DNA of 64,000 nt from Gracilibacillus oryzae (GCF_009498735.1 NZ_ML762432.1:74956-138955), one strand, 5' to 3'; positions 19,175-27,915 are shown, counted from the stretch's first letter. Numbers and translations: made by a program. The notes: generated by a model from the sequence alone, not told the origin.

Positions 19175-20920
19175 TTACAATGAACTAGACGAATAATTTG
19201 ATTGACTTAATTTCACTTTCAACCAGCCTCTTACACTATTAATAAACCATATGTGGTCAAATTGCGGAATGTCGGTGAGATATATTTGCTTAACCTCTAA
19301 CACTTTTTCTTCAATCAATTTTGCACGGAGAGTTCCGTTTAATAATCCATCCGTTACAGGTGGTGTATAAAATTTCCCATCTTTCTCAAACACAACATTT
19401 CCAATTGTAAACTCTGTTATCTGTTTATTTTCATTCCAAAGCAATGTAGTTAAATAATCTTGTGGTAAATGCTGATCAAACTGCTGATAAATTTCTCGAT
19501 TCGTAGTTTTATGATACAAAAATACATTATCAATACTTACTGGTTCATTTGCCAAAACCGCTTTAATTGGTTGTTTGATTTGCTCAATTTTTTCTGATGC
19601 AATGGTACTGTTCCCGTCCTGGTTAAGCAGTAACCTAATTTTATACTTTCCCTCTGGAATATTATTTGCACAAGTTAACAATTGCTCAATGAGGTCCTCT
19701 TTTTTGCAATGAAAGGAAAAATAATTAGCCGAATTCATTAATCTTTGCAGATGATAATCAAGCATTGGATATTCTCCATTTTCTAATAAAATGGATTCAA
19801 GTAACGAAAATGATGGGCGATTTTCGACTAAAAAGGCTGCCTTTTGCATCCATTCCTCGTATTCACTTGCACTAGAGGAATTCCATGTTACACCACTTCC
19901 CGTCCCATAAAATGCATCCCCAGAATTATTATCAATCCACACTGTTCTAATAGGTACATTAAATATCGCTTGCCTGTCTGGTCCAATCCAGCCGATTGCC
20001 CCACAATAGACATCACGAGGGGTTGTTTCCATTTCAGCAATATATTTCATTGTTTCTACTTTCGGAGCACCGGTAATTGAGCCACATGGAAATAATGCTT
20101 GAAACCAGTCCCATACAGTTTTATTTTCTTCTATTTCCGCTTCAACGGTGGAAGTCATTTGATGTACTGTAGGATACTGCTCAATCTCAAACAATTTTTT
20201 CACATGGACACTGCCTGGTTTCGCAATTCGGCCTAGATCATTTCTTAATAGGTCAACAATCATAACATTTTCCGCACGATCTTTGACAGAGGCATGTAAT
20301 TGCTCTTGTAATTGCTTATCTTCCTCCATTGTTTTCCCGCGTTTAATCGTTCCTTTCATTGGTTTTGTAGTAATCATTCCATCATTTACTTGAAAAAATA
20401 ATTCCGGCGATATGGATAGAATCTGGTAATCATCAATGTCAATAAAGGCACTATATGGAGCTTGCTGATTTTTTCTTAATTGCTGATAGTACTGAAAACT
20501 ATTTCCTTGGAAATTAGCACATAGTCGAGTAGTGTAATTGACTTGATATGTGTAACCTTGCTTGATAAGTGATTTTATTTTTTTCATCATCTGATCATAA
20601 TGGTCGTTTATAATAGTATTCCGCCATGAGGAAATATTGTATGATAACTCTTGTCTTGGTACGGAAGTTGTTTCCTCTGCGAACACACCAAACCACACTA
20701 AAGGGAACGAACTCTTCTTATTTACTGCAAAATTATGATCAAACGCTGGTGCAGCCTCGTATGAAACAAACCCTGCAACATAATAGCCGCTATTTAATGC
20801 TCTTTCCACCTCATTAAATGCAGTGTCTGCATCTGCAATACTCCTTGCTGTAATCACTTTAATTGGATTAGCAAAGTTCTTTTCCATTCCACTGAAATCA
20901 AATTGGAGAAAGGGAGTCAT
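19175..20920 (-). CDS. pabB: Aminodeoxychorismate synthase component I fused to aminodeoxychorismate lyase
   Basis: The 581-residue protein joins two steps of p-aminobenzoate synthesis. Residues about 100-370 form the chorismate-binding domain; the PMKGT motif with K189 is that of aminodeoxychorismate synthase rather than anthranilate synthase, and GSITGAPK is at 280-287. Residues about 372-581 are a class IV PLP domain with the probable PLP lysine K471 (LYHKTTNREIY) and E503 (ITEFTIGNV), typical of PabC. The gene overlaps pabA by 4 bases, giving all activities for chorismate to p-aminobenzoate in two genes. B. subtilis instead has separate pabB, pabA and pabC. Confidence 0.93.
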   Translation of the reverse strand: MTPFLQFDFSGMEKNFANPIKVITARSIADADTAFNEVERALNSGYYVAGFVSYEAAPAFDHNFAVNKKSSFPLVWFGVFAEETTSVPRQELSYNISSWRNTIINDHYDQMMKKIKSLIKQGYTYQVNYTTRLCANFQGNSFQYYQQLRKNQQAPYSAFIDIDDYQILSISPELFFQVNDGMITTKPMKGTIKRGKTMEEDKQLQEQLHASVKDRAENVMIVDLLRNDLGRIAKPGSVHVKKLFEIEQYPTVHQMTSTVEAEIEENKTVWDWFQALFPCGSITGAPKVETMKYIAEMETTPRDVYCGAIGWIGPDRQAIFNVPIRTVWIDNNSGDAFYGTGSGVTWNSSSASEYEEWMQKAAFLVENRPSFSLLESILLENGEYPMLDYHLQRLMNSANYFSFHCKKEDLIEQLLTCANNIPEGKYKIRLLLNQDGNSTIASEKIEQIKQPIKAVLANEPVSIDNVFLYHKTTNREIYQQFDQHLPQDYLTTLLWNENKQITEFTIGNVVFEKDGKFYTPPVTDGLLNGTLRAKLIEEKVLEVKQIYLTDIPQFDHIWFINSVRGWLKVKLSQSNYSSSSL

Positions 20921-21504
20921 TTTATCACTTCCTTCGGTTTGTTTAACAGCAGGCTATTTTGTACAATTTCAAATCCATGCTCTGTTAAGATTGCTTCAGG
21001 ATGAAATTGTACCCCTTCAATTGCCAAATTGGTATGCTTTACTGCCATAATTAATTGGTCATTTGTTTCGGCTGTAATTAATAAATCATCCGGGAAGCTA
21101 CATTTGTCAGCTGCCAGCGAATGGTATCTTGTCACACTTAGTGGCGATGGCAAATTCTGAAATACACCAGTCTGATTATGAGAAATCGAAGAATTTATTC
21201 CATGCATTGGCTGGCCTGATGAAACAATCGATCCGCCAAAAAACTCTACAATAATTTGCATACCTAAACAAACACCGAAAATGGGGGTGTCTGTATACAA
21301 ATTTTTTAATATAGGCAGACAAATTCCCGAGTCCTTAGGCGTACCTGGACCTGGTGATAATACAATCAATTCAGGATCTAATGACTTGATTTGCGCAATG
21401 GAGATTTGATCATTGCGATAAACGACGACTTCTTTAGATAATTCCCTGTAATACTGGACCAGGTTATATGTAAATGAATCATAATTATCAATAATTAAAA
21501 TCAC
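20917..21504 (-). CDS. pabA: Aminodeoxychorismate/anthranilate synthase glutamine amidotransferase subunit
   Basis: This 195-residue class I amidotransferase supplies ammonia from glutamine. The catalytic triad is C79 (FGVCLGMQ), H168 and E170 (VQFHPEA). The N-terminal IIDNYDSFTYNLVQYY is standard. Its partner is the pabB-pabC fusion, whose start codon overlaps its stop. In B. subtilis this subunit also serves tryptophan synthesis; whether it does here depends on whether another trpG exists. A TATAAT lies upstream on the minus strand. The fusion points to folate supply as its main job. Confidence 0.93.
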   Translation of the reverse strand: MILIIDNYDSFTYNLVQYYRELSKEVVVYRNDQISIAQIKSLDPELIVLSPGPGTPKDSGICLPILKNLYTDTPIFGVCLGMQIIVEFFGGSIVSSGQPMHGINSSISHNQTGVFQNLPSPLSVTRYHSLAADKCSFPDDLLITAETNDQLIMAVKHTNLAIEGVQFHPEAILTEHGFEIVQNSLLLNKPKEVIK

Positions 21505-21588
21505 AATTTTCCCTCACTTTAAAATAACGTTAGTAAGTATTATATCTTAACAGTGAGTTTTTAAAAAGCTAGCAGAAATAATTGGTTT

Positions 21589-21939
21589 ATGAAGAGTCTG
21601 TCAGTAAAAGAAAAAGCGGAATATACGGATGAAGAAGCAGGAAAGTCGCAAAAAGAAGCAGGAAAGTCGCAAGAAGAAGCAGGGAAGTCGCAAGAAGAAG
21701 CAGGGAAGTCGCAAGAAGAAGCAGGGAAGTCGCAAGAAGAAGCAGGAAAGTCGCAAGAAGCAGCAGGAAAGTCGCAAGAAGCAGCAGGGTAGTTGCAAGA
21801 AGAAGCGGGAAAGTCGCAAGAAGAAGCAGGAAAGTCGCAAGAAGAAGCAGGAAAGTCGCAAGAAGAAGCAGGGAAGTCGCAAGAAGAAGCAGGAAAGTCG
21901 CAAGAAGCAGCAATAAAAGTACAAAAAGGAGCAAATTAA
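21589..21939 (+). pseudogene. Degenerate repeat ORF encoding GKSQEEA heptads, interrupted by a stop
   Basis: From the ATG at 21589 the frame reads MKSLSVKEKAEYTDEEA and then seven-residue units GKSQ(E/K)(E/A)A. A TAG at 21790-21792 replaces the AAG lysine of the eighth unit, after which the same frame continues through six more units to TAA at 21937. There is no ribosome site before the ATG and no recognisable domain. It may be a broken gene for a repetitive charged helical protein, or simply a minisatellite whose 21-bp unit keeps frame. The minus strand of the same DNA also lacks stops because of the period of 21. Confidence 0.4.
21640..21933. repeat. Tandem 21-bp repeat, 14 units
   Basis: The unit is GGAAAGTCGCAAGAAGAAGC plus A, repeated 14 times without spacers. 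Units differ by GGA/GGG, GAAGAA/GAAGCA and a few single changes; the eighth carries AAG to TAG and TCG to TTG, and the last is strongly diverged. The repeat lies between pabA and the Fur-controlled importer, and copy number is likely to vary between strains. Confidence 0.97.
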
Positions 21940-22008
21940 TATTTTCTTCATATAGATTAAGAAGCCGGTTTATCCTTATAGCAGCAAGGGGAAATCATTG
22001 ATCTCCTG

Positions 22009-22037
22009 TTGACTTTCTATATACTTTTCGTTATAAT
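22009..22037 (+). promoter_or_regulatory. Promoter of the siderophore permease operon
   Basis: TTGACT (22009-22014), a 17-base spacer and TATAAT (22032-22037) give a near-consensus sigma-A promoter, 72 bases before the first start codon. Confidence 0.8.
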
Positions 22038-22053
22038 AAAAACGCACTTGGAA

Positions 22054-22068
22054 TGATAATCATTTTCA
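22054..22068 (+). promoter_or_regulatory. Fur box of the siderophore permease operon
   Basis: TGATAATCATTTTCA matches the 15-bp Fur consensus TGATAATNATTATCA at 14 positions and lies just after the predicted transcription start. Iron-loaded Fur should repress the operon. Confidence 0.85.
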
Positions 22069-22108
22069 ATTATCACACTGAGAATTTAATAGGTTATGAG
22101 GATTACAT

Positions 22109-23062
22109 ATGAAACTTTGGATATTAGTGATTGCAACTATTATCCTGTCATTTATTTCATTATTCATAGGTGCAATTGATATTAAAATTAGTGATTTATT
22201 GGATTGGAGCTCTGATGAAACACAGATTTTCTTAATCAGTCGAGTACCTCGCTTAATGGCAATTATTTTGGCAGGAGCAGGAATGAGTATTGCGGGTCTG
22301 ATTATGCAGGCTTTAAGCCGCAATAAATTTGTTTCCCCGACTACGGCAGGAACGTTAGATGCAACAAAACTAGGAATCTTAATTTCTATGCTTTTTATTA
22401 CAAACGTAACTTATACACAGCAGGTTATTTTCAGCTTTGCCTTTGCTTTAGTCGGAACATTGGTATTTATGCAGCTTCTTGACCGGATCAAATTTAAAGA
22501 TGCTATCTTTGTACCATTAATCGGTATTATGTACGGGAATATTCTATCATCGATAACAACATTTTTTGCCTATGAGGCAGACCTTATTCAAAATATTTCC
22601 GCATGGTTAATGGGGAGTTTTACCTTGATTATCTCTGGCCGGTATGAATTGCTGTATGTAAGTATTCCAGCAGTTATTTTAGCTTATATTTATGCAAATA
22701 AATTTACAGTCGCAGGGATGGGGGAAGAGTTTGCGAAGAATTTAGGCCTGAGTTATAAAGTGGTATTAAATATTGGTCTTATCCTTGTTGCCATTATCTC
22801 GACAACAGTTGTATTAACTGTAGGGGTAATACCTTTCTTGGGACTAATTGTACCAAATATAGTATCCATCTACTTAGGGGATAATCTGCGCAAAACTATA
22901 CCATATACCATGTTATTAGGGGTCGTTTTCCTATTAATCTGTGACATTATTGGTCGTATTATTATTCACCCATATGAAATACCAGTCAATGTTACGGTGG
23001 CTGTTATTGGCAGTGCGATCTTCTTAATTATGTTATTTAGGGGGAGAGCATATGCGAAATAG
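22109..23062 (+). CDS. yclN: Petrobactin-type siderophore ABC transporter permease
   Basis: The 317-residue FecCD-family permease resembles B. subtilis YclN, part of the petrobactin (Fpb) importer. Diagnostic are the RVPRLMAIILAGAGMSIAGLIMQ segment near 49-71 and the NKFVSPTTAGT motif that follows; about nine hydrophobic helices are seen. It opens a four-gene system yclN-yclO-yclP-yclQ. The next gene starts inside its last 11 bases. Regulation by Fur is supported by the box 41 bases upstream. Confidence 0.88.
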   Translation: MKLWILVIATIILSFISLFIGAIDIKISDLLDWSSDETQIFLISRVPRLMAIILAGAGMSIAGLIMQALSRNKFVSPTTAGTLDATKLGILISMLFITNVTYTQQVIFSFAFALVGTLVFMQLLDRIKFKDAIFVPLIGIMYGNILSSITTFFAYEADLIQNISAWLMGSFTLIISGRYELLYVSIPAVILAYIYANKFTVAGMGEEFAKNLGLSYKVVLNIGLILVAIISTTVVLTVGVIPFLGLIVPNIVSIYLGDNLRKTIPYTMLLGVVFLLICDIIGRIIIHPYEIPVNVTVAVIGSAIFLIMLFRGRAYAK

Positions 23063-24005
23063 AACGAAATTACTATTATTATTTGTATTGGTCATTATTT
23101 CAGTTTTATTATACGGTTTTTATGATATTAAGGGCGGATTTGATTATGCGTTTCCGAGACGGATGATTAAAGTGGCGGCAATGGTTATTACAGGAATAGC
23201 CATTTCTTATTCCACCGTTGTATTCCAGACAGTTACACATAACCGTATTCTGACACCTTCTGTAATGGGACTTGGATCAATGTACGAGGTAGTCCAGACA
23301 GTAATCTACTTCTTTGCAGGTTCTATGTCAATCTGGATAGTAAATAAATATTTGAATTTTGGTGCAGCGATAACTGCAATGGTTGTATTCGCGCTCCTGT
23401 TATACCGGTTCTTGTTTCGTGCCGATAAACATCCAATCTATCTGCTTCTATTAATTGGGATGATTATTGGGACACTTCTTGGTAGTTTAGTAACATTTCT
23501 TCAAGTATTGATCGATCCGGTAGAATACTTAGGGTTACAATCTCTATTATTTGCATCTTTTACAAAAGTAAAAGCTGAATTGTTATACATAGCTTTCGGA
23601 ATTTTACTGATTGCCTTTATTTATGGATATTTCATCATGAAAAAGTTGGATGTTATGTCACTCGGCCGCGAGAATGCGATCAACCTTGGGATTAACTATG
23701 ACCGAATGGTAATGAATATACTAATCTTATCATCCGTTTTGATTGCTACATCTACAGCACTAGTAGGACCAATTACTTTCTTTGGTTTAATTGTGGCAAA
23801 CCTGTCCTACCAGTTTTTTGTGACATACAAGCATTCTGTTATCATACTTGGTGCCAGCTTGTTTAGTATTGTTGCTCTAGTAGGTGGTCAATTTCTTGTA
23901 GAACATGTCTTGGAATTGCGGACTACAATTAGTGTTATAATCAATTTCGTCGGTGGTATTTACTTTATTTACCTATTATTAAATGAAAGTAGGGCTGCAA
24001 AATGA
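23052..24005 (+). CDS. yclO: Petrobactin-type siderophore ABC transporter permease
   Basis: This second FecCD permease (317 residues) is equivalent to YclO and pairs with the preceding gene to form the membrane channel. GGGGGAG before the ATG serves as ribosome site. The conserved GRENAINLGINYDRM segment (about 199-213) forms the loop that docks to the ATPase. The ATPase gene overlaps its stop codon by 4 bases (ATGA). Confidence 0.87.
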   Translation: MRNRTKLLLLFVLVIISVLLYGFYDIKGGFDYAFPRRMIKVAAMVITGIAISYSTVVFQTVTHNRILTPSVMGLGSMYEVVQTVIYFFAGSMSIWIVNKYLNFGAAITAMVVFALLLYRFLFRADKHPIYLLLLIGMIIGTLLGSLVTFLQVLIDPVEYLGLQSLLFASFTKVKAELLYIAFGILLIAFIYGYFIMKKLDVMSLGRENAINLGINYDRMVMNILILSSVLIATSTALVGPITFFGLIVANLSYQFFVTYKHSVIILGASLFSIVALVGGQFLVEHVLELRTTISVIINFVGGIYFIYLLLNESRAAK

Positions 24006-24775
24006 TCGAAATAAAGGGACTAACGAAACAATATGGGAAAAAGCCTGTAGTAGAAGATGTCTCCGTAACAATCGAGCCAGGTATGATTACATCATTTATC
24101 GGGCCAAATGGGGCTGGTAAATCTACACTTCTTTCAATGGTAAGCAGATTATTGGATGCAGACACAGGAGAAGTATTACTTGATAAAAATGATGTGAAAA
24201 AATGGAAGTCAACGGAATTTGCAAAGCGTGTTTCTATATTGAGACAGGCAAATTATATCAATGTTCGGTTAACTGTAAGAGAATTGGTGGCTTTCGGGCG
24301 TTATCCTTATTCAAAAGGAAGATTAACTGCTGAAGATAACAGGTTTATTGATCAGGCGATAGAATATATGAACTTGAAAGATATGGAGGATAAATTCTTA
24401 GACGAATTATCCGGCGGGCAAAAACAACGTGCATTTATTGCAATGGTTATTGCCCAGGATACAGACTATATTTTACTTGATGAACCATTAAATAACCTGG
24501 ATATGAAGCATTCAGTACAAATTATGAAGATATTGCGCAAACTTGTAGATGAATTGGGAAGAACAGTTGTCATTGTCTTACATGATATTAACTTTGCCTC
24601 AGTTTATTCAGATCGTATTGTTGCATTAAAAGACGGAAAGCTTGTCAAGAATGGACCAACGAATGAAATAATTAATTCGGTTGCTTTGAGAGAGATTTAC
24701 GATATGGATATCCCCATTCAGGAACAAGATGGCTGCCGGATATGTGTCTACTTTAATTCGCACACTACCAGCTAA
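24002..24775 (+). CDS. yclP: Siderophore ABC transporter ATP-binding protein
   Basis: The 257-residue ATPase drives uptake through the two permeases. Walker A is GPNGAGKST (34-42), the ABC signature LSGGQKQRA lies near 137-145, and Walker B YILLDEP near 156-162, followed by the VIVLHDINFA switch-histidine segment. It resembles YclP. A strong terminator follows, so the binding protein yclQ is expressed from a separate Fur-controlled promoter. Confidence 0.9.
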   Translation: MIEIKGLTKQYGKKPVVEDVSVTIEPGMITSFIGPNGAGKSTLLSMVSRLLDADTGEVLLDKNDVKKWKSTEFAKRVSILRQANYINVRLTVRELVAFGRYPYSKGRLTAEDNRFIDQAIEYMNLKDMEDKFLDELSGGQKQRAFIAMVIAQDTDYILLDEPLNNLDMKHSVQIMKILRKLVDELGRTVVIVLHDINFASVYSDRIVALKDGKLVKNGPTNEIINSVALREIYDMDIPIQEQDGCRICVYFNSHTTS

Positions 24776-24789
24776 TTCAATCATGATAG

Positions 24790-24842
24790 AAAACGGCTTA
24801 AAGAAAAGTTTCCCCGATCCTCTTTCTTTAAGCCGTTTTAAC
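24790..24842 (+). terminator. Terminator after yclP
   Basis: A perfect 17-bp stem (AAAACGGCTTAAAGAAA at 24790-24806, TTTCTTTAAGCCGTTTT at 24823-24839) closes the permease-ATPase unit. Confidence 0.9.
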
Positions 24843-24893
24843 AACTTATAAATGATAAGTGGACAGAAAAATCAGAAAAAAGAAAAAATACTA

Positions 24894-24922
24894 TTGACGC
24901 TAATGGTAAGTCAGTATATAAT
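24894..24922 (+). promoter_or_regulatory. Promoter of yclQ
   Basis: TTGACG (24894-24899), a 17-base spacer and TATAAT (24917-24922). The Fur boxes begin at the last base of the -10. Confidence 0.8.
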
Positions 24923-24952
24923 GATAATTGTTATCAATGATAATGATTATCA
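24922..24952 (+). promoter_or_regulatory. Tandem Fur boxes before yclQ
   Basis: TGATAATTGTTATCA (24922-24936, one mismatch) and TGATAATGATTATCA (24938-24952, perfect) are separated by one base. Two adjacent 15-bp boxes, so close to one full DNA turn and a half apart, suggest cooperative and tight repression of the binding protein gene. Confidence 0.92.
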
Positions 24953-24988
24953 TTACCAAATAATAAATACATAAGGAGAGAGAATAGA

Positions 24989-26065
24989 ATGAAAAAGTGG
25001 CAATTAGCTATTTTATTTTTAGTTTTTGCAGTAATGTTAGCAGCATGTGGTGCAGATCAAGAAAGCTCAGCAAATGAGGCAGATGAGCCAGAAACAACAG
25101 AAGAACAAGCACCAGCTGATGAAGGTTCAGAAGAAGAAGGGACTGGGGAAACAGAAGCAACGGAAGACAGTGGCTCTGCATATCCAATGACAATTTCTCC
25201 AACTATTTCTGAATCGGAAGGCAGAGATGGAACAGCTTACAGCTTTGCGGATGTGGAGTTTGAATCTATGCCAGAAAATATAGTTGTGTTTGACTACGGA
25301 TTTTTAGATACATTAGATGCACTTGGTGTGGAAGGTATCGTAGGTGTGGCGAATGGAAGCACATTGCCAGAACATTTAGAAAAATATGCTTCAGATGAAT
25401 ATACAAATATCGGTAGTTTAAAAGAACCGTTACTTGAAGATATTGCTGCATTAGAACCTGATGTAATCTTTATCTCTGGTCGTCAATCAGCATTCTATGA
25501 TCAATTAAAAGAAATTACGCCAAATGTAGTATTCGTTGGAACTCAACAAGATGACTACTGGAACACATTCTTATCTTCAGTAGATGTTGCGGCTAAAATG
25601 TTTGGTAAAGAAGCAGAGGCAGAAGAATATCTTGCTAAATTTGATTCAGCACTAGAAGAAATTAAAACATTAGCAGGTGACTATGAAAACAGCTTAGTAA
25701 CAATGTACAATGAGGGAAGTTTATCTGGTTTTGCAACAAATTCCCGTTTCGGTTACATTTATGATGTATACGGATTTACACCAGTAACAGAAGATATTGA
25801 GTCTTCTTCTCATGGCTCTAACTTTGGATTTGAAGCAATATTAGAATTCGATCCACAAGTGTTATTTGTTATCGACCGTACAGCTGCAGTTAATGGAGAA
25901 TCTAACATTGATGCAGATATGGAAAATGATATTATCAAGCAGACAACAGCTTATAAAAATGACCAGATCGTTTACTTAGATGGTGCTTTATGGTACTTAA
26001 GCGGTGGTGGTTTACAGTCTGAACTTGATAAAATTGAAGAGGTTAAAGCTGCATTAAGTAAATAG
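24989..26065 (+). CDS. yclQ: Petrobactin-type siderophore-binding lipoprotein
   Basis: The 358-residue lipoprotein binds the ferric siderophore outside the membrane. The lipobox is VMLAACG with Cys20, followed by an unusually long acidic linker (about 23-65, rich in Glu, Thr, Asp and Ala). The domain resembles YclQ: VVFDYGFLDTLDALG, GSLKEPLLEDIAALEPDVI and the C-terminal ALWYLSGGGL. YclQ binds petrobactin and related catecholates; the ligand here is inferred. AAGGAGAG precedes the ATG, and a terminator follows. Confidence 0.9.
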   Translation: MKKWQLAILFLVFAVMLAACGADQESSANEADEPETTEEQAPADEGSEEEGTGETEATEDSGSAYPMTISPTISESEGRDGTAYSFADVEFESMPENIVVFDYGFLDTLDALGVEGIVGVANGSTLPEHLEKYASDEYTNIGSLKEPLLEDIAALEPDVIFISGRQSAFYDQLKEITPNVVFVGTQQDDYWNTFLSSVDVAAKMFGKEAEAEEYLAKFDSALEEIKTLAGDYENSLVTMYNEGSLSGFATNSRFGYIYDVYGFTPVTEDIESSSHGSNFGFEAILEFDPQVLFVIDRTAAVNGESNIDADMENDIIKQTTAYKNDQIVYLDGALWYLSGGGLQSELDKIEEVKAALSK

Positions 26066-26071
26066 CAGGAT

Positions 26072-26126
26072 GAGAGGGCCGTCCAAGGTGTGAAAGGTAT
26101 TTGACATCTTGACGGCTCTTTTTTAA
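26072..26126 (+). terminator. Terminator of yclQ
   Basis: GAGGGCCGTCCAAGGTGT pairs imperfectly with ACATCTTGACGGCTC and ends in six or more T. Confidence 0.8.
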
Positions 26127-26235
26127 TGTTAGAAACAGATAATTTCTGCAGGGAAGTTTTAGCGGTATTTTAGAAATTTTGAAATTTCAATTATAAGAAA
26201 AAATAACCAATTCGCACTAAGATGAGTGAAACCGA
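26120..26235 (+). repeat. Intergenic repeat family 1, diverged copy C
   Basis: The segment beginning TTTTTTAATGTTAGAAACAG and running through TTTCTGCAGGGAAGTTTTAG and ACCAATTCGC aligns with copies A (8574-8690) and B (48637-48770), but its terminal hairpin is degraded. The rest of the gap to cheX (26236-26554) shows only a short stretch near 26263-26295 resembling the right end of repeat family 3; I see no gene there. Confidence 0.5.
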
Positions 26236-26554
26236 AATATTCTAATCACCGCTCTAAATATCCGTATTGCCCCCACTGATCAATGTCTAGATTCTCGATT
26301 TATTTATTTCCTCATGCAATTTATTCATCACTATTTTCTTATTTTACTACTGGTTTTCAGTAGATTGCGTAGTTTCCTGATAAATTTATATAAAAAAACT
26401 CAATGAATATAAATAGTAGGTGTGCAGTTAGATGAGAGATATGACTATTTTTCTATAATTTCTTGTTGTGTAATGGGTGGAAATTAGGTAATATGAATTA
26501 CAGGAAGTAATTTTATACTATGATAGTAATCATGAGATAAGGAGACATGTACTG

Positions 26555-27022
26555 ATGACATCATCTAACGAAGTAAACATAAACGAAATCATTAAAGAAT
26601 TATATAATGGATCAGTTCAGTCTATTAAAAATGTAGTTCCAGTAGGTCATCAATTTGATGCGCCCAAATTAACAACAGATCCTCTGTTTGTAAAATATGG
26701 TGTATTAATTGGTTATAGTGGTTCTTTCAAGGGTGACCTGTTAATCCAAGCGAATCCCCAGGTTTTTAGTTCTATTGGAGAAGCATTATATGGAATGCAA
26801 TTACCAGAAGAAATGCTAGACTCTTTCTCGGGCGAATTAGGAAATATGGTGGCAGGCGGCTTATCGACTCATTTAGCTACTGCAGGGATTGAGACAGATA
26901 TTACCCATCCAACAATAATTAGCGGTGACGCGAAATTGTCGGGATTTAAAAGAGTATTAGAAGTAAAAATCCAGTACGAAAATATTGGGAATATGACAAT
27001 GTCATTATTGTTGAATCACTAA
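26555..27022 (+). CDS. cheX: CheX-like chemotaxis phosphatase
   Basis: The 155-residue protein fits the CheX/CheC/FliY phosphatase family, which dephosphorylates CheY-P. The single conserved E-x-x-N motif is E94/N97 in SGELGNMVAGG; CheC has two such sites, CheX one, so CheX is preferred. AAGGAGACA precedes the ATG. cheW and cheY follow in the same direction. The main chemotaxis-flagellar operon is not in this window. Confidence 0.85.
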   Translation: MTSSNEVNINEIIKELYNGSVQSIKNVVPVGHQFDAPKLTTDPLFVKYGVLIGYSGSFKGDLLIQANPQVFSSIGEALYGMQLPEEMLDSFSGELGNMVAGGLSTHLATAGIETDITHPTIISGDAKLSGFKRVLEVKIQYENIGNMTMSLLLNH

Positions 27023-27069
27023 TCATTCATGCGATTAAAATAAACTGATAAATTAAGTAGGTGAAGAGA

Positions 27070-27537
27070 ATGCAAGAAACACTTTCAAAAACAATTATTT
27101 TTAAACTGAATAACCAGGAGTATGGTGCAAACATTGCTCAGATTTTATCAATCGAAAAATTACAAGAGATTGTTGCACTGCCGCAAACATCTGACTTCAT
27201 TAAAGGAATTATCAACCTGCGAGGGACGGTTACCCCTATTATTGATCTGCGTACAAGGTTAGGGATGAAAGAAATGGAGGAAACCGAACAAACAAGAATC
27301 TTAATTGCAAAAGTGAAAGAGATTCAAATTGGATTGATTGTTGATGAAGCGACAGACGTCATTGACATTTCACCGGAAAAAATTGAACAAACACCTGAAT
27401 TAGTAAGGGATGTTGATCATCGGTATCTAAAAGGTGTTGCTAAATTAGAAGAACGTGGAATGCTGTTATTATTAGATTTAGATCATGTTTTAAGTATGGA
27501 AGAATTTACTGAAATACAACAAGTTGCACAAGATTAA
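27070..27537 (+). CDS. cheW: CheW-like coupling protein
   Basis: The 155-residue protein has one CheW domain, which couples chemoreceptors to the CheA kinase. Typical features are the N-terminal IFKLNNQEYGANIAQILSIE and the core FIKGIINLRGTVTPIIDLR near 47-65. The ATG at 27070 is preceded by AGGTGA; a start at 27061 would lie in that site. cheY begins 14 bases after its stop codon. Confidence 0.92.
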   Translation: MQETLSKTIIFKLNNQEYGANIAQILSIEKLQEIVALPQTSDFIKGIINLRGTVTPIIDLRTRLGMKEMEETEQTRILIAKVKEIQIGLIVDEATDVIDISPEKIEQTPELVRDVDHRYLKGVAKLEERGMLLLLDLDHVLSMEEFTEIQQVAQD

Positions 27538-27550
27538 TGGAGGTATAAGA

Positions 27551-27907
27551 ATGGCACAGGTACTAATTGTAGATGATGCAGCATTTATGAGAATGCAATT
27601 GAAAAATATTTTCACAAAATTAGGTCATGAGGTTGTAGGGGAAGCAGAAAATGGTCTTCAGGCAACAGAATTGTATGACCAATTAAAACCAGATATTGTT
27701 TCCATGGATATTACCATGCCTGAGATGAATGGTGTGGAAGCAACGAGAGAGATTAAAAGTAAAGATAGCAATGCTACAATTATTATGTGTTCTGCAATGG
27801 GGCAGCAGCAAATGGTGTTAGAGGCCATTAAAGCAGGGGCAAAGGATTTCATTGTGAAGCCATTTACAGAAGATAGAGTACAAGAAACATTAGACAAGCT
27901 TTTATAA
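27551..27907 (+). CDS. cheY: CheY response regulator
   Basis: This 118-residue single receiver domain has the phosphoacceptor D53 (SMDITMPEMNG), acidic D8-D9, S81 and K103 (IVKPF). As CheY-P it should bind the flagellar switch. GGAGG precedes the ATG at 27551. With a CheX phosphatase and a CheW in the same small operon, its signal lifetime can be set locally. Confidence 0.93.
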   Translation: MAQVLIVDDAAFMRMQLKNIFTKLGHEVVGEAENGLQATELYDQLKPDIVSMDITMPEMNGVEATREIKSKDSNATIIMCSAMGQQQMVLEAIKAGAKDFIVKPFTEDRVQETLDKLL

Positions 27908-27915
27908 ATAAGAGG

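Noticed and set aside
21640-21933. Tandem repeat as a CRISPR array
   Set aside because: Units are contiguous with no spacers and no cas genes are nearby.
21587-21951. Long leucine-rich ORFs on the minus strand across the 21-bp repeat
   Set aside because: They arise because a 21-bp period keeps all frames open; there is no ribosome site and the composition is the complement of the GKSQEEA frame.
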